55,175 nt of DNA, taken from NCBI GenBank assembly GCA_945862455.1, contig CAMAXU010000009.1:1-55175 (forward strand), written 5' to 3'. The notes under the pieces were generated by a model, which was given only the letters and a program-made list of their open reading frames with translations, had not been told where the DNA came from and made no database searches. Position numbers and translations under genes: made by a program. Position 1 is the stretch's first letter. Each line of letters opens with the position of its first letter. Shown piece by piece: positions 7,948 through 19,100 of this stretch. Origin of the DNA: Rickettsia typhi. GTDB lineage: Bacteria > Pseudomonadota > Alphaproteobacteria > Rickettsiales > UBA1997.

Positions 7948-9222
7948 TTATTTCTCTTTGTTGACTTTTTTCATTTTCACCAAAATCAAATCGTGGTCAC
8001 GTTTTTTTAAGATCTCGAAATAATATCCTTCAATCACAAAATTTTCTTTTTCATCGGGAATTCGACCTAAATTATTAATTATAAAAGCAGCTAGGTTGTA
8101 AGCGTGATCATCTTCCAATAAATCCCAATCCAGTTTTTTATTAATATCACGAATCAATGATTTGGCAGCAATTTTATAGGCACCGGATTTAATTTTTATG
8201 ATATTAATTTCCGATTCGTCATCTTGCTCCTTTATCTCACCAACAATTTCTTCTAAAATATCTTCTAGCGTTACCAATCCTAGAAGTGAGCCATATTCAT
8301 CAACCACCAAGGCAAATCTTTTTTTCTTTTTTCTGAAAGCAAAAAGCTGCGAACGTAAACTATTGCTTGCAGGTATGAACCAAGGCTCGGAAATTGCAGA
8401 ATTTATATCAAATTTATCAAAACTTCCTTTATAAAAATGCAATGCTTTCAGCAATTTTCTAACATTTAAAATCGCTACAATATTTTCCTTATTATCTCGC
8501 CACAAAGGAATGCGAGTATAGCTAATTTCCAAAGCATTGCGCACTATTTCCATGATTGGCAAATCAGCATTGATCGATTCAATTTCTTTGCGATGAACCA
8601 TGATTTCGCTGATTTCAGTATCTGATAAATCCAACACACCGTCAATTAAATCTTTGTCATATTTAAAAATTGAACCTTCTTTATGTTTTAAATCGACAGC
8701 ATCGCGAATTTCTTCCAACTCTTCACCTTTAGAAGTTTTGTAATTTTTTGGAAAAAAAAGATCAACTACAGAATCAACCAGCTTTTGGCTTAAATGCGCA
8801 ACAGGCATTAATATTTTTACTAAAAAATCAATTAATGGCGCCAGAAATAATGCAATTTTATCTGGCGCTTTTAGGGCAATAGTTTTGGGAGCAATCTCGG
8901 CAAAAAGTAAAACGATAATCGTCATTCCAACAGTTGCATATAATAATCCCGCATCACCAAAAAGCTCAATCAACACGCTGGTGGCAATAGCAGAAGCTAA
9001 AATATTAACCGCATTATTTCCGATCAACATGGTGCTGATAACTTTTTCACGCGACTTTAAAAGCTTCTCTAATTTTTTAGCGCGCTTATTTCCTTCATTT
9101 GCCAAACGGTGAATTTTAGCACGTGACGCTGCGGTAACAGAGGTTTCAGAGCAAGCAAAAAGCGCTGAAATTATCATTAAAAATATGACTAAGAACAGGT
9201 AGAAAGTAGTTAAATCGTCCAT
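7948..9222 (-). CDS. CNNM/DUF21 and CBS-domain membrane protein (CorC/HlyC family)
   Basis: 424 residues. An N-terminal DUF21 transmembrane region (about 1-170, starting with a hydrophobic helix and the ACSETSVTAASRAKIHRLA segment) is followed by a CBS-domain pair (about 190-330, with VDEYGSLLGLVTLEDILEEI) and a C-terminal CorC_HlyC domain. Relatives take part in Mg/Co efflux or membrane-associated ion homeostasis; Rickettsial relatives were once called hemolysins. Its ATG overlaps the yejB stop (TAATG), so translation is coupled. A second, soluble CorC-type paralogue is at 35597-36475. Confidence 0.88.
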   Translation of the reverse strand: MDDLTTFYLFLVIFLMIISALFACSETSVTAASRAKIHRLANEGNKRAKKLEKLLKSREKVISTMLIGNNAVNILASAIATSVLIELFGDAGLLYATVGMTIIVLLFAEIAPKTIALKAPDKIALFLAPLIDFLVKILMPVAHLSQKLVDSVVDLFFPKNYKTSKGEELEEIRDAVDLKHKEGSIFKYDKDLIDGVLDLSDTEISEIMVHRKEIESINADLPIMEIVRNALEISYTRIPLWRDNKENIVAILNVRKLLKALHFYKGSFDKFDINSAISEPWFIPASNSLRSQLFAFRKKKKRFALVVDEYGSLLGLVTLEDILEEIVGEIKEQDDESEINIIKIKSGAYKIAAKSLIRDINKKLDWDLLEDDHAYNLAAFIINNLGRIPDEKENFVIEGYYFEILKKRDHDLILVKMKKVNKEK

Positions 9223-10307
9223 TATAATTTATTAAAATTTATGCGCGGATCTACAATTTTGTAGGTTAGATCGCTTATGATATTTGTAATTAAGCCGAGT
9301 AATGTAAAAATGTAAAGCGTTGCAAACATTACTGGATAGTCGCGAGACAACGCTGCTTCATAACCCAAAAAACCCATGCCATCGAGTGAAAAAATTACTT
9401 CAATCAACATTGAACTGGTAAATAAAATTCCAATCAAAGCTGAAGGAAGACCGGCGATTACAATCATCATAGCATTGCGAAAAACATGGCGATACAAAAC
9501 TTGATTTTGGTTTAAACCTTTGGCGTAGGCACTTAGTACATACTGTTTATTTATTTCTTCGATGAAGGAATTTTTTACAAAAAATGTTAGTGAGGCAAAT
9601 CCACCAATTACCATTGCGATAATTGGTAAAGTCATATGCCAGAAATAATCAACGATTTTTTGCCACCAGTTTAATTCATAAAAATTCTCTGAAACCAAGC
9701 CCCGCAAAGGAAAAATGTTTAAAAAATTTCCGCCAGAAAAAAGCACAATTAATAAAATCGCAAAAAGAAATGAAGGAATGGCGTGAAAAAAAATTACTAA
9801 ACTGCTGCTCCATAAATCAAATTTTGAGCCGTCATTTATAGCTTTTTTTATGCCCAAAGGAATTGAAATTAGATAAACCAATAATGTCGTCCAAAGTCCT
9901 ATTGATATTGAGACTGGAAGCTTTTCTAAAATTAAAGTAGTGATTTTTTTATCTTGATAAAAACTGTCTCCAAAATCAAAAGTAGCAAATTTTTTTACCA
10001 TCAACCAAAAACGCTGCCCCAGCGGCAAGTCAAATCCATAAAGCTTTTCAATTTTAGAAATTATTTCCGAATCAATACCGCTAGCACCCTGATATTTAAA
10101 GGATGAAGAAGAATCGGAATTAAAATTTTTTATATCAATAACTCCACCCGAACTAACTTCGCCGCTAACTTTAGTATGATTAATCTGCGCCAAAAAACGC
10201 TCCACCGGACCACCCGGAGCGGTTTGGATAATCATGAAATTTATTAGCATGATTATGAAAAGCGTTGGGATGATTAGTAAAACGCGTTTGGTAAAATAGA
10301 AAAACAT
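9222..10307 (-). CDS. yejB: ABC peptide transporter permease, YejB-like
   Basis: 361 residues with the DppB/YejB layout: an N-terminal membrane helix, a long periplasmic loop, then a six-helix permease core. The EAA-type loop for ATPase contact reads AYAKGLNQNQVLYRHVFRNA and the C-terminus is IVDPRINFNKL. N-terminal TAPGGPVERFLAQ matches YejB, the microcin C/oligopeptide importer permease. yejA, yejE and yejF are not in the window, so the partners must be elsewhere or lost. It sits between tolB and a CorC-family gene, overlapping the latter by a stop-start TAATG. Confidence 0.9.
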   Translation of the reverse strand: MFFYFTKRVLLIIPTLFIIMLINFMIIQTAPGGPVERFLAQINHTKVSGEVSSGGVIDIKNFNSDSSSSFKYQGASGIDSEIISKIEKLYGFDLPLGQRFWLMVKKFATFDFGDSFYQDKKITTLILEKLPVSISIGLWTTLLVYLISIPLGIKKAINDGSKFDLWSSSLVIFFHAIPSFLFAILLIVLFSGGNFLNIFPLRGLVSENFYELNWWQKIVDYFWHMTLPIIAMVIGGFASLTFFVKNSFIEEINKQYVLSAYAKGLNQNQVLYRHVFRNAMMIVIAGLPSALIGILFTSSMLIEVIFSLDGMGFLGYEAALSRDYPVMFATLYIFTLLGLITNIISDLTYKIVDPRINFNKL

Positions 10308-10389
10308 TAAGGTTTTTATTTTTTAAAGATGACGATGCTAGAAGTATGAAGCTTAACAAAAAATCCGTCCAAGTACATACGAACTATAG

Positions 10390-10449
10390 GCACTTAAAAC
10401 CGCTCTTAAGTGCTGGATTTTCGATCTCTATAAAATGCGACAGCATTTT
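10390..10449. repeat. Two hairpins between tolB and yejB
   Basis: Two perfect small stem-loops: GCACTTAA (10390-10397) / TTAAGTGC (10406-10413) and AAAATGC (10432-10438) / GCATTTT (10443-10449). The second lies 3 bases past the tolB stop and could act as a weak terminator or 3' stabiliser. Neither has a long U-run on the minus strand. The 145-bp gap suggests that yejB is not tightly coupled to tolB. Confidence 0.4.
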
Positions 10450-10452
10450 TAA

Positions 10453-11805
10453 TTACACCCAATCCGGATCAGTCGCACCTTCATTTTGAGGGGTTGGAAC
10501 TTCAATTTCATAGCCAGTAATAACGTCGATAATAAACAGTCTTGGAATTGAATCGCGTCCGTAAGAACTTTTTTTCTTTGAATAAATTAAATAACGCCCA
10601 TTTGGCGACCATTTTGCGCCTTCGGCCAAGAAGCTGCTGGTTAATAATTTTTCACCTTTGCCATTTGGCGCCATAACACCAATATAAAATTGTCCGCCTT
10701 TAATTCTGGTAAAAGCAATCAACTTGCCGTCCGGCGACCACATTGGTTTTGAATAAGAACCATTGCCAGAACTGATTTGTGCAACTGAAGAACCATCTTT
10801 ATCCATCACATAAATTTGTTGACCGGAATCGCGATCAGAAGCAAAAGTTATAAATTTTCCATCAGGAGAATAAGATGGAGTTGTGTCAATCGCCGGACTT
10901 TTGGTTAAGCGACGCGCCGAATTTCCATCAATATCAAGCTCATAAATATCACTATTTCCATCAACAATTGCTGAAAGCAAAAGTTGATTTGAATCTTTTG
11001 GATTAACGCTTGGAGCAAATGTTGTGCCGCGAAAACCGCCAACTTTTTTGCTGCGTAAATTTCGTAAATCCATCGAAAAAATTTGTGGTTTGCCTTCAAA
11101 ATAGCGTAAGTAAAAAAGTTCATTAGGTTTTTTGGAAAAAATCGGAGTTAAAACCAATTCGCGGCCATCGCTTAAAGTGCGTTGATTTTCGCCGTCAAAA
11201 TCAATCATTGTGATTTTTTTAACGCGTTTATTTACCGGTCCATTTTCTGAAACATAAGCAATTTGAGTAGAAAAATTTCCCGATTTTTCGCCGGTAATTG
11301 CTTTATAAATTTCGTTAGAAATCAGGTTTGCCATCTTGCGCTGATTGTCTTTGGAAGCGGTATAAAATTTACCAAACAATTGACGTTGATCCAAAACGTC
11401 CCACATTCTGATGCGCATTTCGAGATTGCCACTGACATCATAATTAAATTGCGCAATCACCAAGGCGCCAATTCCGACCTTATTATATTTATCAAAATTT
11501 GGAGCTGATTCAACGCTTAAATTTTCCTGCGAAACAATTGGCGCTTTACCCGAAGCCGCAACATCAATCTGACCAGATTGTTTAATTATTTCAAAAAGAT
11601 CAGTGGTTTTTAAATTTTTTCTAATGCGTTCAAAAATCTCAAAACTGTCATTTTTTAAACGCGGATCACTTGAATCAAAACCAAAAAATAAAATTTTGGT
11701 TCTTGGAATTTCTTCATCCTTAATTGAAAAAGAAACTGTTGCGCCGGCTTGATTGACGAAGATAAAAAAGCTGATCAGAAAAAAAATAATTTTAGAAATT
11801 TTCAT
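10453..11805 (-). CDS. tolB: Tol-Pal system periplasmic protein TolB
   Basis: 450 residues with a cleavable signal peptide (IIFFLISFFIFVNQAGA, then TVSFSI), an N-terminal alpha/beta domain and a C-terminal six-bladed propeller made of WSPDGKxIAF/YSPDGKFITFASDR-type repeats and DxDGxSxR segments. TolB links the inner-membrane TolQRA machine with Pal during outer-membrane constriction at division. tolQ, tolR, tolA and pal are not next to it. It follows hslV by 3 bases and probably shares its transcript. Confidence 0.96.
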   Translation of the reverse strand: MKISKIIFFLISFFIFVNQAGATVSFSIKDEEIPRTKILFFGFDSSDPRLKNDSFEIFERIRKNLKTTDLFEIIKQSGQIDVAASGKAPIVSQENLSVESAPNFDKYNKVGIGALVIAQFNYDVSGNLEMRIRMWDVLDQRQLFGKFYTASKDNQRKMANLISNEIYKAITGEKSGNFSTQIAYVSENGPVNKRVKKITMIDFDGENQRTLSDGRELVLTPIFSKKPNELFYLRYFEGKPQIFSMDLRNLRSKKVGGFRGTTFAPSVNPKDSNQLLLSAIVDGNSDIYELDIDGNSARRLTKSPAIDTTPSYSPDGKFITFASDRDSGQQIYVMDKDGSSVAQISSGNGSYSKPMWSPDGKLIAFTRIKGGQFYIGVMAPNGKGEKLLTSSFLAEGAKWSPNGRYLIYSKKKSSYGRDSIPRLFIIDVITGYEIEVPTPQNEGATDPDWV

Positions 11806-11808
11806 TAT

Positions 11809-12360
11809 TTATAAAGTTTCAATTACAATGTTATCGTTAGTATAAACACATAAATCAGCAGCAATTTTCATTGATTTTTTTACAATTTCTTCCGCCGACA
11901 TATCATCAATTGAAAATAGAGCCCGCGCCGCTGCAAGAGCAAAATTTCCGCCAGAACCAATTCCAGTAATTCCATCTTCCGGTTCTAAAACATCACCATT
12001 TCCGGTTAAAACTAGCGACACATTTTTATCAATTACAATCATCATTGCCTCAAGACGGCGCAAATATTTATCTGTACGCCAATCTTTTGCCAACTCAACG
12101 CAGGCGCGCATTAACTGATTAGGATATTGCTCTAATTTTGCTTCAAGTCTTTCAAATAAAGTAAAAGCATCTGCCGTAGCACCAGCAAATCCGCCGATGA
12201 TTGAACCATCACCCAATTTTCTGATTTTTTTAGCATTAGATTTTAAAACCGTGGAACCAAGCGAAACCTGACCGTCGCCTGCAATTGCAACTTTACCATT
12301 TTTACGCACGGAAAGAATTGTTGTTCCGTAAAGCATAGAAGAATCTTTGTGATCAAGCAT
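11809..12360 (-). CDS. hslV: ATP-dependent protease subunit HslV
   Basis: 183 residues; the proteasome-like peptidase of the HslUV (ClpYQ) complex. The mature catalytic Thr is in GTTILSVRK, followed by [19 protein letters not shown] and [14 protein letters not shown], and the [16 protein letters not shown] segment is intact. The ATG chosen gives 12 residues before GTT; a second ATG (MLYGTT) would give a shorter pro-segment closer to the usual, so the start is uncertain. hslU, usually adjacent, is absent here. Confidence 0.95.
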   Translation of the reverse strand: MLDHKDSSMLYGTTILSVRKNGKVAIAGDGQVSLGSTVLKSNAKKIRKLGDGSIIGGFAGATADAFTLFERLEAKLEQYPNQLMRACVELAKDWRTDKYLRRLEAMMIVIDKNVSLVLTGNGDVLEPEDGITGIGSGGNFALAAARALFSIDDMSAEEIVKKSMKIAADLCVYTNDNIVIETL

Positions 12361-12368
12361 AAGAAAAG

Positions 12369-12436
12369 ATTTAGGATTTAAGATTTAAGATTTAAGATTT
12401 ATTTGCCCAACCCTAAATCTTAAATATTAAATCTAA
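12369..12436. repeat. GATTTAA tandem repeats forming a hairpin between hslV and ampG-like gene
   Basis: Nearly four copies of the heptamer GATTTAA (12375-12401) face an imperfect reverse-complement block CTAAATCTTAAATATTAAAT (from 12413), separated by a short loop with GCCCAACC. The block fills the divergent gap between hslV and the permease gene, so any promoters for both genes must overlap it. The low complexity suggests slippage-prone DNA. Confidence 0.6.
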
Positions 12437-12445
12437 AATAAATTG

Positions 12446-13696
12446 ATGATGACACAAAAATCAGTTAAAAATTTTTTGATAATTTTTTTCCTCGGAATTT
12501 CTAGTGGGTTACCTTTAGCACTAATTCTTTCAACCTTGAAAGCCTTATTGCTCGATAAAGGTTTTGATTTAAAAACTATCGGATTTTTCTCGCTTATAAG
12601 CTTGCCTTATACTTTAAAATTCTGCTTCGCCCCAATTATTGATTCTTGTTCGATTCCGTTTTTAACCAAAATTGTTGGACAAAGAAAATCTTGGATCATT
12701 TTAAGTCAGATATTTTTAGTTATTTTTATTGCTCTTTTAGGAGCTTCGGGAATTGCTGGCAACATTAGTGTAATCGCCATTTTTGCATTTTTAGTAGCCT
12801 TCGCTTCTGCCTCACAAGATATTGTAATTGATGGTTATAGAATTGAATTATTTGCCAAAGAAAATCAGGGTTTGGCGGCAAGTTTTTATGTTTATGGCTA
12901 TCGAATTGGCATGTTGATTTCAGGCGCTGGAGCCTTAATTTTAGCAGAATTAATCAGTTGGGATATAGTTTATTTTGTAATGGCTGCATGCATGGTAAGT
13001 ACGATTTTCATCACAATTTTAGCCGAAGAAACCAGAAAAGATTTTGTACAAAAAAGCCATGATTTTAGCAGCTGGTTTAAAAATTCTGTAATTGATCCAC
13101 TCCGCGATTTTAGTCATCACAGCAAATGGCATGTTGTTTTGGCATTCGTAATTTTGTTTAAATTGGGCGATGCTTTTGCCGGAAATTTAACTTTACCTTT
13201 TTTGCTCGAAATCGGTTTTTCCAAAATTGAAATTGCCAGCATTGTAAAAACTTTTGGGCTTTTTGCGACATTATTTGGAGTTTTTTTAGGCGGCATTTTA
13301 GTTAAAAAACTTGGCATCATTAGATCTCTTTGGATCGCCGGATTAATGCAAATGTTTTCCAACCTAGCCTTTTCTTATCTGGCGCAAACTGGTTATAATG
13401 TTGAATCTCTTTATTTCGTAATCTTCATCGAAAATTTAAGCGGCGGAATTGGTGATGCCGTTTTCGTGGCCTATTTAAGTAGCCTTTGCAACATCGCTTT
13501 CAGCGCTACGCAATATGCGCTTTTAGTTTCTTTTTCAACGATAGCACGTTCAGTTTTAACTGCTAGTTCTGGAATTTTTGCTCAGACTTTAGGCTGGTAT
13601 CAATTTTTTATTTTCTCAACTTTTTTGGCACTTCCGGGATTGGCGTTTTTACTTTGGCTATCTCTAAAAAAAGATCGACATTTTCAAACTACTTAA
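12446..13696 (+). CDS. AmpG-like MFS permease
   Basis: About 416 residues with 12 predicted membrane helices. The opening FLGISSGLPLALILSTLKAL, the DKGFDLKTIGFFSLISLPYT loop and the FAPIIDSC segment are characteristic of AmpG (muropeptide/anhydro-muropeptide import) and related permeases. The first ATG is at 12446 and a second at 12449; an upstream TTG is less likely. Rickettsiales often carry several AmpG paralogues whose substrates are unknown, so the function should be read as import of a small molecule, possibly cell-wall fragments. It is transcribed divergently from hslV, with virB4 downstream. Confidence 0.85.
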   Translation: MMTQKSVKNFLIIFFLGISSGLPLALILSTLKALLLDKGFDLKTIGFFSLISLPYTLKFCFAPIIDSCSIPFLTKIVGQRKSWIILSQIFLVIFIALLGASGIAGNISVIAIFAFLVAFASASQDIVIDGYRIELFAKENQGLAASFYVYGYRIGMLISGAGALILAELISWDIVYFVMAACMVSTIFITILAEETRKDFVQKSHDFSSWFKNSVIDPLRDFSHHSKWHVVLAFVILFKLGDAFAGNLTLPFLLEIGFSKIEIASIVKTFGLFATLFGVFLGGILVKKLGIIRSLWIAGLMQMFSNLAFSYLAQTGYNVESLYFVIFIENLSGGIGDAVFVAYLSSLCNIAFSATQYALLVSFSTIARSVLTASSGIFAQTLGWYQFFIFSTFLALPGLAFLLWLSLKKDRHFQTT

Positions 13697-13784
13697 AAAC
13701 TTAAAACTAAACTCATTACTTTACTTTTTGCCTCACAAAAATAGTTTAAAAAAAATTCCAAATTTCCTGCCAAATTAATAATCA

Positions 13785-16172
13785 ATGCGCATCACAACTG
13801 TCAGACCAACGAAAGAGAAAATTACGAAAGGTGAAGTTTCGGCGGCGCATTTTATTCCCTATCGCTGCCACTGGAATTCAGACACGATTTTAACTCATAA
13901 AGAAGAATTAGTTCGTGTTATTAAAATCAAGGGTTTCGCCTTTGAAACCGCAGATGATATTGATATTGACCTTAAAAAAAATGCTCGAAACAACCTTTTA
14001 AAAGGAATGTCTTCTGGCAATTTTACTTTACATTTTCACACTATCCGTCGCAAAGAAAAAGGTTTTCCTGATGGCGAAATGCCAGAAAAATTTTCTGATC
14101 GTGTTAACCGCGAATGGGCGCAAAAACACTCAAATGACAAAAGTTTTATCAATGAGCATTATTTCACTTTAGTAAGAGGTTCCGATAGTTCTGGTATTGC
14201 GGTTCTTGAGCATATGGCAAAGAAATTGCAACATCGAGCCGATAAAACTTCGTGGGAAAATTATATGCGCGAAGGTTATGATGAACTTGATGAAATGACA
14301 GAACGAATTCTTAATGGCTTCGGAAACTATGGCCCTCAAGTTCTAGGATTAGTTGAAACTGAAGATGGCATTACTTCTGAAATTCTAGAATTTTTATCAC
14401 GCCTTGTAAATTGCGGCTATTCGCAACCAATGACTGTGCCTTTGGGTCAAATTTCACATCATCTACCAGTAAGTCGTCTTTATTTTGGAAATAAATCAAT
14501 TGAAGCTCATCATCCGCACACTGTGAAATATGCCGGTCTAGTTTCGATCAAAGAATATCGACCTTCTACTCACGCCGGAGTTTTTGATGGTTTCATGCAA
14601 ATGCCTTTTGAGTTGATTATAAGTCAGTCATTTTCTTTCATTAACCGAATGGTAGCAATTAGCTCAATGCAATTGCAACAACGTCGTCTCGTGCAATCGG
14701 AGGACGTTGCGGTTTCACAAATTCAGGAAATTGATTCAGCCCTAGATTCTGCGATGAGCGGCGAATTTGGTTTTGGCAATCATCATATGACTGTTCTTTG
14801 CATTGAAGACACGCCGAAAGCATTAGAAAGCGCTTTATCTCTTGCGGTAGTTGAACTTTCAAACACAGGTATTACAGGTGTCCGTGAAAAAATGAATCTT
14901 GAACCGGCTTTTTGGGCTCAACTTCCTTGCAATGCTGAATATATGGCGCGCCGTAGCGTTGTGAACACTTTGAATATCGCATCTTTTGCATCTTTTCACA
15001 ATTATCCTTCTGGAAAAAGAAAGAAAAATCATTGGGGCGACGCAGTTACAGTTTTAAACACAGTTTCGGGAACACCTTACTTCTTTAGTTTTCACGTTCG
15101 CGATGTTGGTCATAGTATGATTATTGGTCCAACGGGAGCTGGTAAAACAGTGCTTTTAAACTTTCTTTGCGCTCAGGCCCAAAAATTTAACTGCCGTCTA
15201 TTTTTCTTCGATAAAGATCGCGGTGCCGAAATTTTTATCCGCGCCATTCGCGGTCGCTACATAATTCCAAACGCCGCCAAAACTTCCGGCTTTAATCCAT
15301 TTCAACTTGAAGATACCAGCACCAATCGTTCATTTTTAATCGAATTCATGAAAGCTCTGGTGATGATTGGCGATACGCCTTTACCAGCACATGAAGTTGA
15401 ACGCATCAATGAAGCTGTGCAAGGTAATTATAAACTGCCAAAAGAACAAAGAAGATTGCGCAACATCGCGCCTTTCATGGGTTTGAGCGGTCCTGGAACT
15501 TTAGCTGGCCGCCTTTCAATGTGGCACACCGGAGGATCGCACTCTAAACTTTTTGATAATGAAGATGATTTAATTGATTTTACTTCTGCCCGCAGTTTTG
15601 GCATTGAGATGGCGCATATTCTGCAGGATAAAGTCAGCATCGGTCCAGTTCTGCTTTATCTTTTTCACCGTATCCAAACTTCACTTGATGGCTCTCCAAC
15701 TATGCTAGTTCTAGATGAAGCTTGGGCGCTAATTGGCAATCCAGTTTTTGCGCCAAAAATTAAAGACTGGCTAAAAGTTTTAAGAAAACTCAATACTTTC
15801 GTAGTATTCGCCACACAATCCGTGGAAGACGCCGCCAAAAGTAGCATTTCTGACACTTTGGTGCAACAAACTGCTACACAAATTTTCTTACCTAATTTAA
15901 AAGCAACTACACTTTATCGCGAAGTTTTTATGTTATCGGAGCGTGAGTTCAACCTAGTTAAAACTACCGATCCGTCAACTCGCTTCTTCTTGGTTAAGCA
16001 GGATAATGATGGCGTAATTGCCCGCATCGATTTAAGCGGAATGGATGACACGATTCGAGTTCTTTCCGGACGCGCTGAAACTGTGCGCATCATGGATGAA
16101 ATCATCGAAGAAGTTGGTGAAAATCCCGATGATTGGCTTCCGATTTATTACGAACGTAGTCGCAGCAAATAA
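13785..16172 (+). CDS. virB4: Type IV secretion ATPase VirB4
   Basis: 795 residues, normal for VirB4. N-terminal region ends near residue 420; the ATPase domain has Walker A GPTGAGKT at 448-455 and Walker B LVLDEAW near 641, followed by the FATQSVEDAAKSSISDTLVQQ arginine-finger region. It powers assembly of the pilus and substrate transfer at the inner membrane. In Rickettsiales virB4 normally follows virB3 and precedes several virB6 genes; here an 88-bp gap without virB3 precedes it and one virB6 follows 17 bases after the stop. Walker motifs are intact, so it should be active. Confidence 0.97.
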   Translation: MRITTVRPTKEKITKGEVSAAHFIPYRCHWNSDTILTHKEELVRVIKIKGFAFETADDIDIDLKKNARNNLLKGMSSGNFTLHFHTIRRKEKGFPDGEMPEKFSDRVNREWAQKHSNDKSFINEHYFTLVRGSDSSGIAVLEHMAKKLQHRADKTSWENYMREGYDELDEMTERILNGFGNYGPQVLGLVETEDGITSEILEFLSRLVNCGYSQPMTVPLGQISHHLPVSRLYFGNKSIEAHHPHTVKYAGLVSIKEYRPSTHAGVFDGFMQMPFELIISQSFSFINRMVAISSMQLQQRRLVQSEDVAVSQIQEIDSALDSAMSGEFGFGNHHMTVLCIEDTPKALESALSLAVVELSNTGITGVREKMNLEPAFWAQLPCNAEYMARRSVVNTLNIASFASFHNYPSGKRKKNHWGDAVTVLNTVSGTPYFFSFHVRDVGHSMIIGPTGAGKTVLLNFLCAQAQKFNCRLFFFDKDRGAEIFIRAIRGRYIIPNAAKTSGFNPFQLEDTSTNRSFLIEFMKALVMIGDTPLPAHEVERINEAVQGNYKLPKEQRRLRNIAPFMGLSGPGTLAGRLSMWHTGGSHSKLFDNEDDLIDFTSARSFGIEMAHILQDKVSIGPVLLYLFHRIQTSLDGSPTMLVLDEAWALIGNPVFAPKIKDWLKVLRKLNTFVVFATQSVEDAAKSSISDTLVQQTATQIFLPNLKATTLYREVFMLSEREFNLVKTTDPSTRFFLVKQDNDGVIARIDLSGMDDTIRVLSGRAETVRIMDEIIEEVGENPDDWLPIYYERSRSK

Positions 16173-16189
16173 TAAAAAACTAAAAATAG

Positions 16190-19100
16190 GTGAAAAATTT
16201 AGAACAAAAGTCTTATCAAAAAACTTTCCGCGCTCTGGTTTTTGTAGTGGCTATTTTTTCGATTCTTTTTTCTTCTCTAAAAAATTCTTTTGCCGAAGAT
16301 GCAACTGGATATGGCGTAGGCCGAACCCGCAGTTGTAGCGCCGATGGCAAACCTGAAACTTTGCTATTCGATCCAACTTCTGGTGGTAAAGATGTAGAAT
16401 TTAATTTATCGAACCCAGTATGCACTTACGTGGCAATCTCAATTTATGCTGCTGTAAAAATTGCTATTGCGAATATGAATCGAGTTTGCGGGTCAGGAAG
16501 CTCAATGCCAAGAATAACTCCTTCGCCAATTCAAGATTCAATTGACCTGGTCAGAGCATCTGTTACAGCGGCAAGCGGCAACACTCAATGTCAGGGCGCT
16601 GTTGGTTATGGTGCTGCTGGTTTTTCTTTAGCAATGTCACAAATTGCCGTCATTTATGGAATCGCTAAACAGGTTTATAATAAGTCTGACGTTTGTGGCT
16701 CAGAATGGATGGGACCTAATGTCAAACAATATGATATGAGTACTCCCAATCAAAAACAAAGAGTACAATTAGCAATTGAAGGTTATATACGCGATTCTTC
16801 TCCCAACCTCAGTATTAACTCTGGCAACGACAAAACATATCGCGAGTGGTTTTATGGTGGAGTTGAGGTTGAGGATAATCCCAGTTCAGGAGAGGCATGT
16901 AGAGATCCAGCAGCATCAAAAATCGATCAGGCTTACGAAAAATATCCAAAACAAAGGTACTATCTTAAAGGTCTGGAAGCCGGCAATTTTAACTGTAAAA
17001 GATATTTTCTTCCTGCCGGATCAAACGATCCCGGAACCGGTGCTCCAGCTGAACAAGGCCGTCTTGATGATTTTCAAAAAGCTTATAATTGTTGTCAGTC
17101 AAGAAGTCAGAATTTTATTTGTATTCACTATGACGGAAAAGATGTCTTTTGTAGAGCTGGCGAAATATGTGCGATAAATGGAATATCTTTTTCTACCAAG
17201 ACTTTGACTTACGATCAATTGATTTGTGCCGAGTCCTACAGTTTATGTCCATATAATTTCGCACTCAGCGGCGGAACAGAATATTGCGATTATTATAAGG
17301 ATGGCATATGGAATAGCTCAGAAGGCAGATGGAAAATGATTACACAAGATCAGATTAGTGCTGCTAGTATAGCTGGAAATTGTAGCTCTTATAGCGAAAT
17401 CAGAGACAATAATTGTATCCTAAATGAGAAAGCCAACAAGTGCCGAAATTATTGCCAATATCTAACTCACTGCACCAAAACTTCTACTCCGTCATTCCCT
17501 TATCAAAGCGGTTTAGGATCTCCATATTTTTCTGATGCCTGCATAAATTTTGTGGGTGATTCTCAAAACAAAACTGCCTTCAATGGTGGATTCCTTCTTG
17601 GCAGCCAAAGGCATTTCAGCGCACCAATTGCTCAATGCGTAAAAGAAACTCTGGAAAATCTTTTCTATAATCGCGCCGGTCATAGCAGCTGCCAAAATAC
17701 CAATGAATATCCATCATCGGATGGCTCTTGTCCTTCCAAGCAATATATCCGCGATGGGAATTTCACTTACAAAAAAGGCAATATGGTAAAAGACACTTCC
17801 TTTTTCGGGATGATACAAAATAACATGCAGAACCTAGTAAGGCTTACAATTACAATGTCGATAATGTTTTACGGCATGAATATTTTGGTTGGAAAAAACA
17901 ATATCGGGAACAAAAAAGATATTCTGACTTATATCTTCAAAATTGCCGTAGTTCTCTATTTTGCCACAGGTGATGCTTGGCAAAGCACCTTCTTTAAAGG
18001 TGTTTATGGAGCGGGAGCAGAATTTTCGCGAATGGTCTTTAAGATTGGTCTTGATAGCAACACTTTAAAACAAGATGGCTGCCAATTTGGAACTTACACA
18101 TTTGCCGATGGCACACTTTATAATAGCGGCAGAAATTATCCCGCCGGCAAAGAATATTTGGCTTTATGGGACACGCTTGATTGTAAAATTATGCGTTATT
18201 TGGGATATGGTCCGGAAGTTTCAGTTGCAAACATTGCCTCCCTGATTTTTGCCGCATTATTTACAGGTGCACCCGGATTCTATTTTGCCATGTCGGTCTT
18301 ATTCATGGCCTTCTTCTTTATTGCAGCGACAATACGCGCATTGCATATTTTTCTTTCTGCCTGCCTGTCTATCATTATTTTCGTATTTGTTTCGCCATTA
18401 ATAATTCCGCTTTGCTTATTCAAAAAAACAGAAAATATTTTTAAAGGATGGCTGACCAACTTAATCAGCTTCTGCTTCCAACCCATTATTCTTTTTGCCT
18501 ATATCGCAATATTTTGTACAGTTATGGATAAAACAATGATTGGCAGCGCCACTTTCGTTGGTGATCCACCTTCCAAAACAATTTCTTGTAAAGAAATTTG
18601 CAAAAATTCCGACGGCACAATCGTACCTTTCGTTAACGGCGAAGAACCTGCTTGCGACCAAACTGGACAAAAAATATATGATCCAAACAATGATAGCGTT
18701 GCCTGTCTGATAAACCTTAATGATTTCGGAACAGCCCCCGGATTCGAAATAGTTGGCATAAGTATTCCAATTCTCGATAATCTACTAACTGGCGATATTA
18801 AAGCCAAACTCTTAACTATCCTTCGCGGATTCATCGTCATGTTCTTACTATATAAATTCATGGATGAAATACCAGGAATCGCTTCTTCTTTAATTGGTGG
18901 AACCAAACTTCCAAGCTCTGAAGCCAATGCTATCGCAATGCTAGCTCAAACCGCCGGCATGATAAGAAGCGCCCAACTACGAGCCTTACGAGGAGGCAAA
19001 AAAGCTGCTAGGTCAACTTATAACAAAGCAAAAGGAATAGCGCGAGATCTCGGCAACTCTGGAAAATCAGTCTCCGGACCCGGAAAATCAGTCTCCGGAG

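Noticed and set aside
16776..17177. 133-residue ORF inside virB6
   Set aside because: Shifted frame within the VirB6 coding sequence; the in-frame VirB6 product is continuous here.
18499..18927. 142-residue minus-strand ORF
   Set aside because: Antisense shadow of the VirB6 membrane core.
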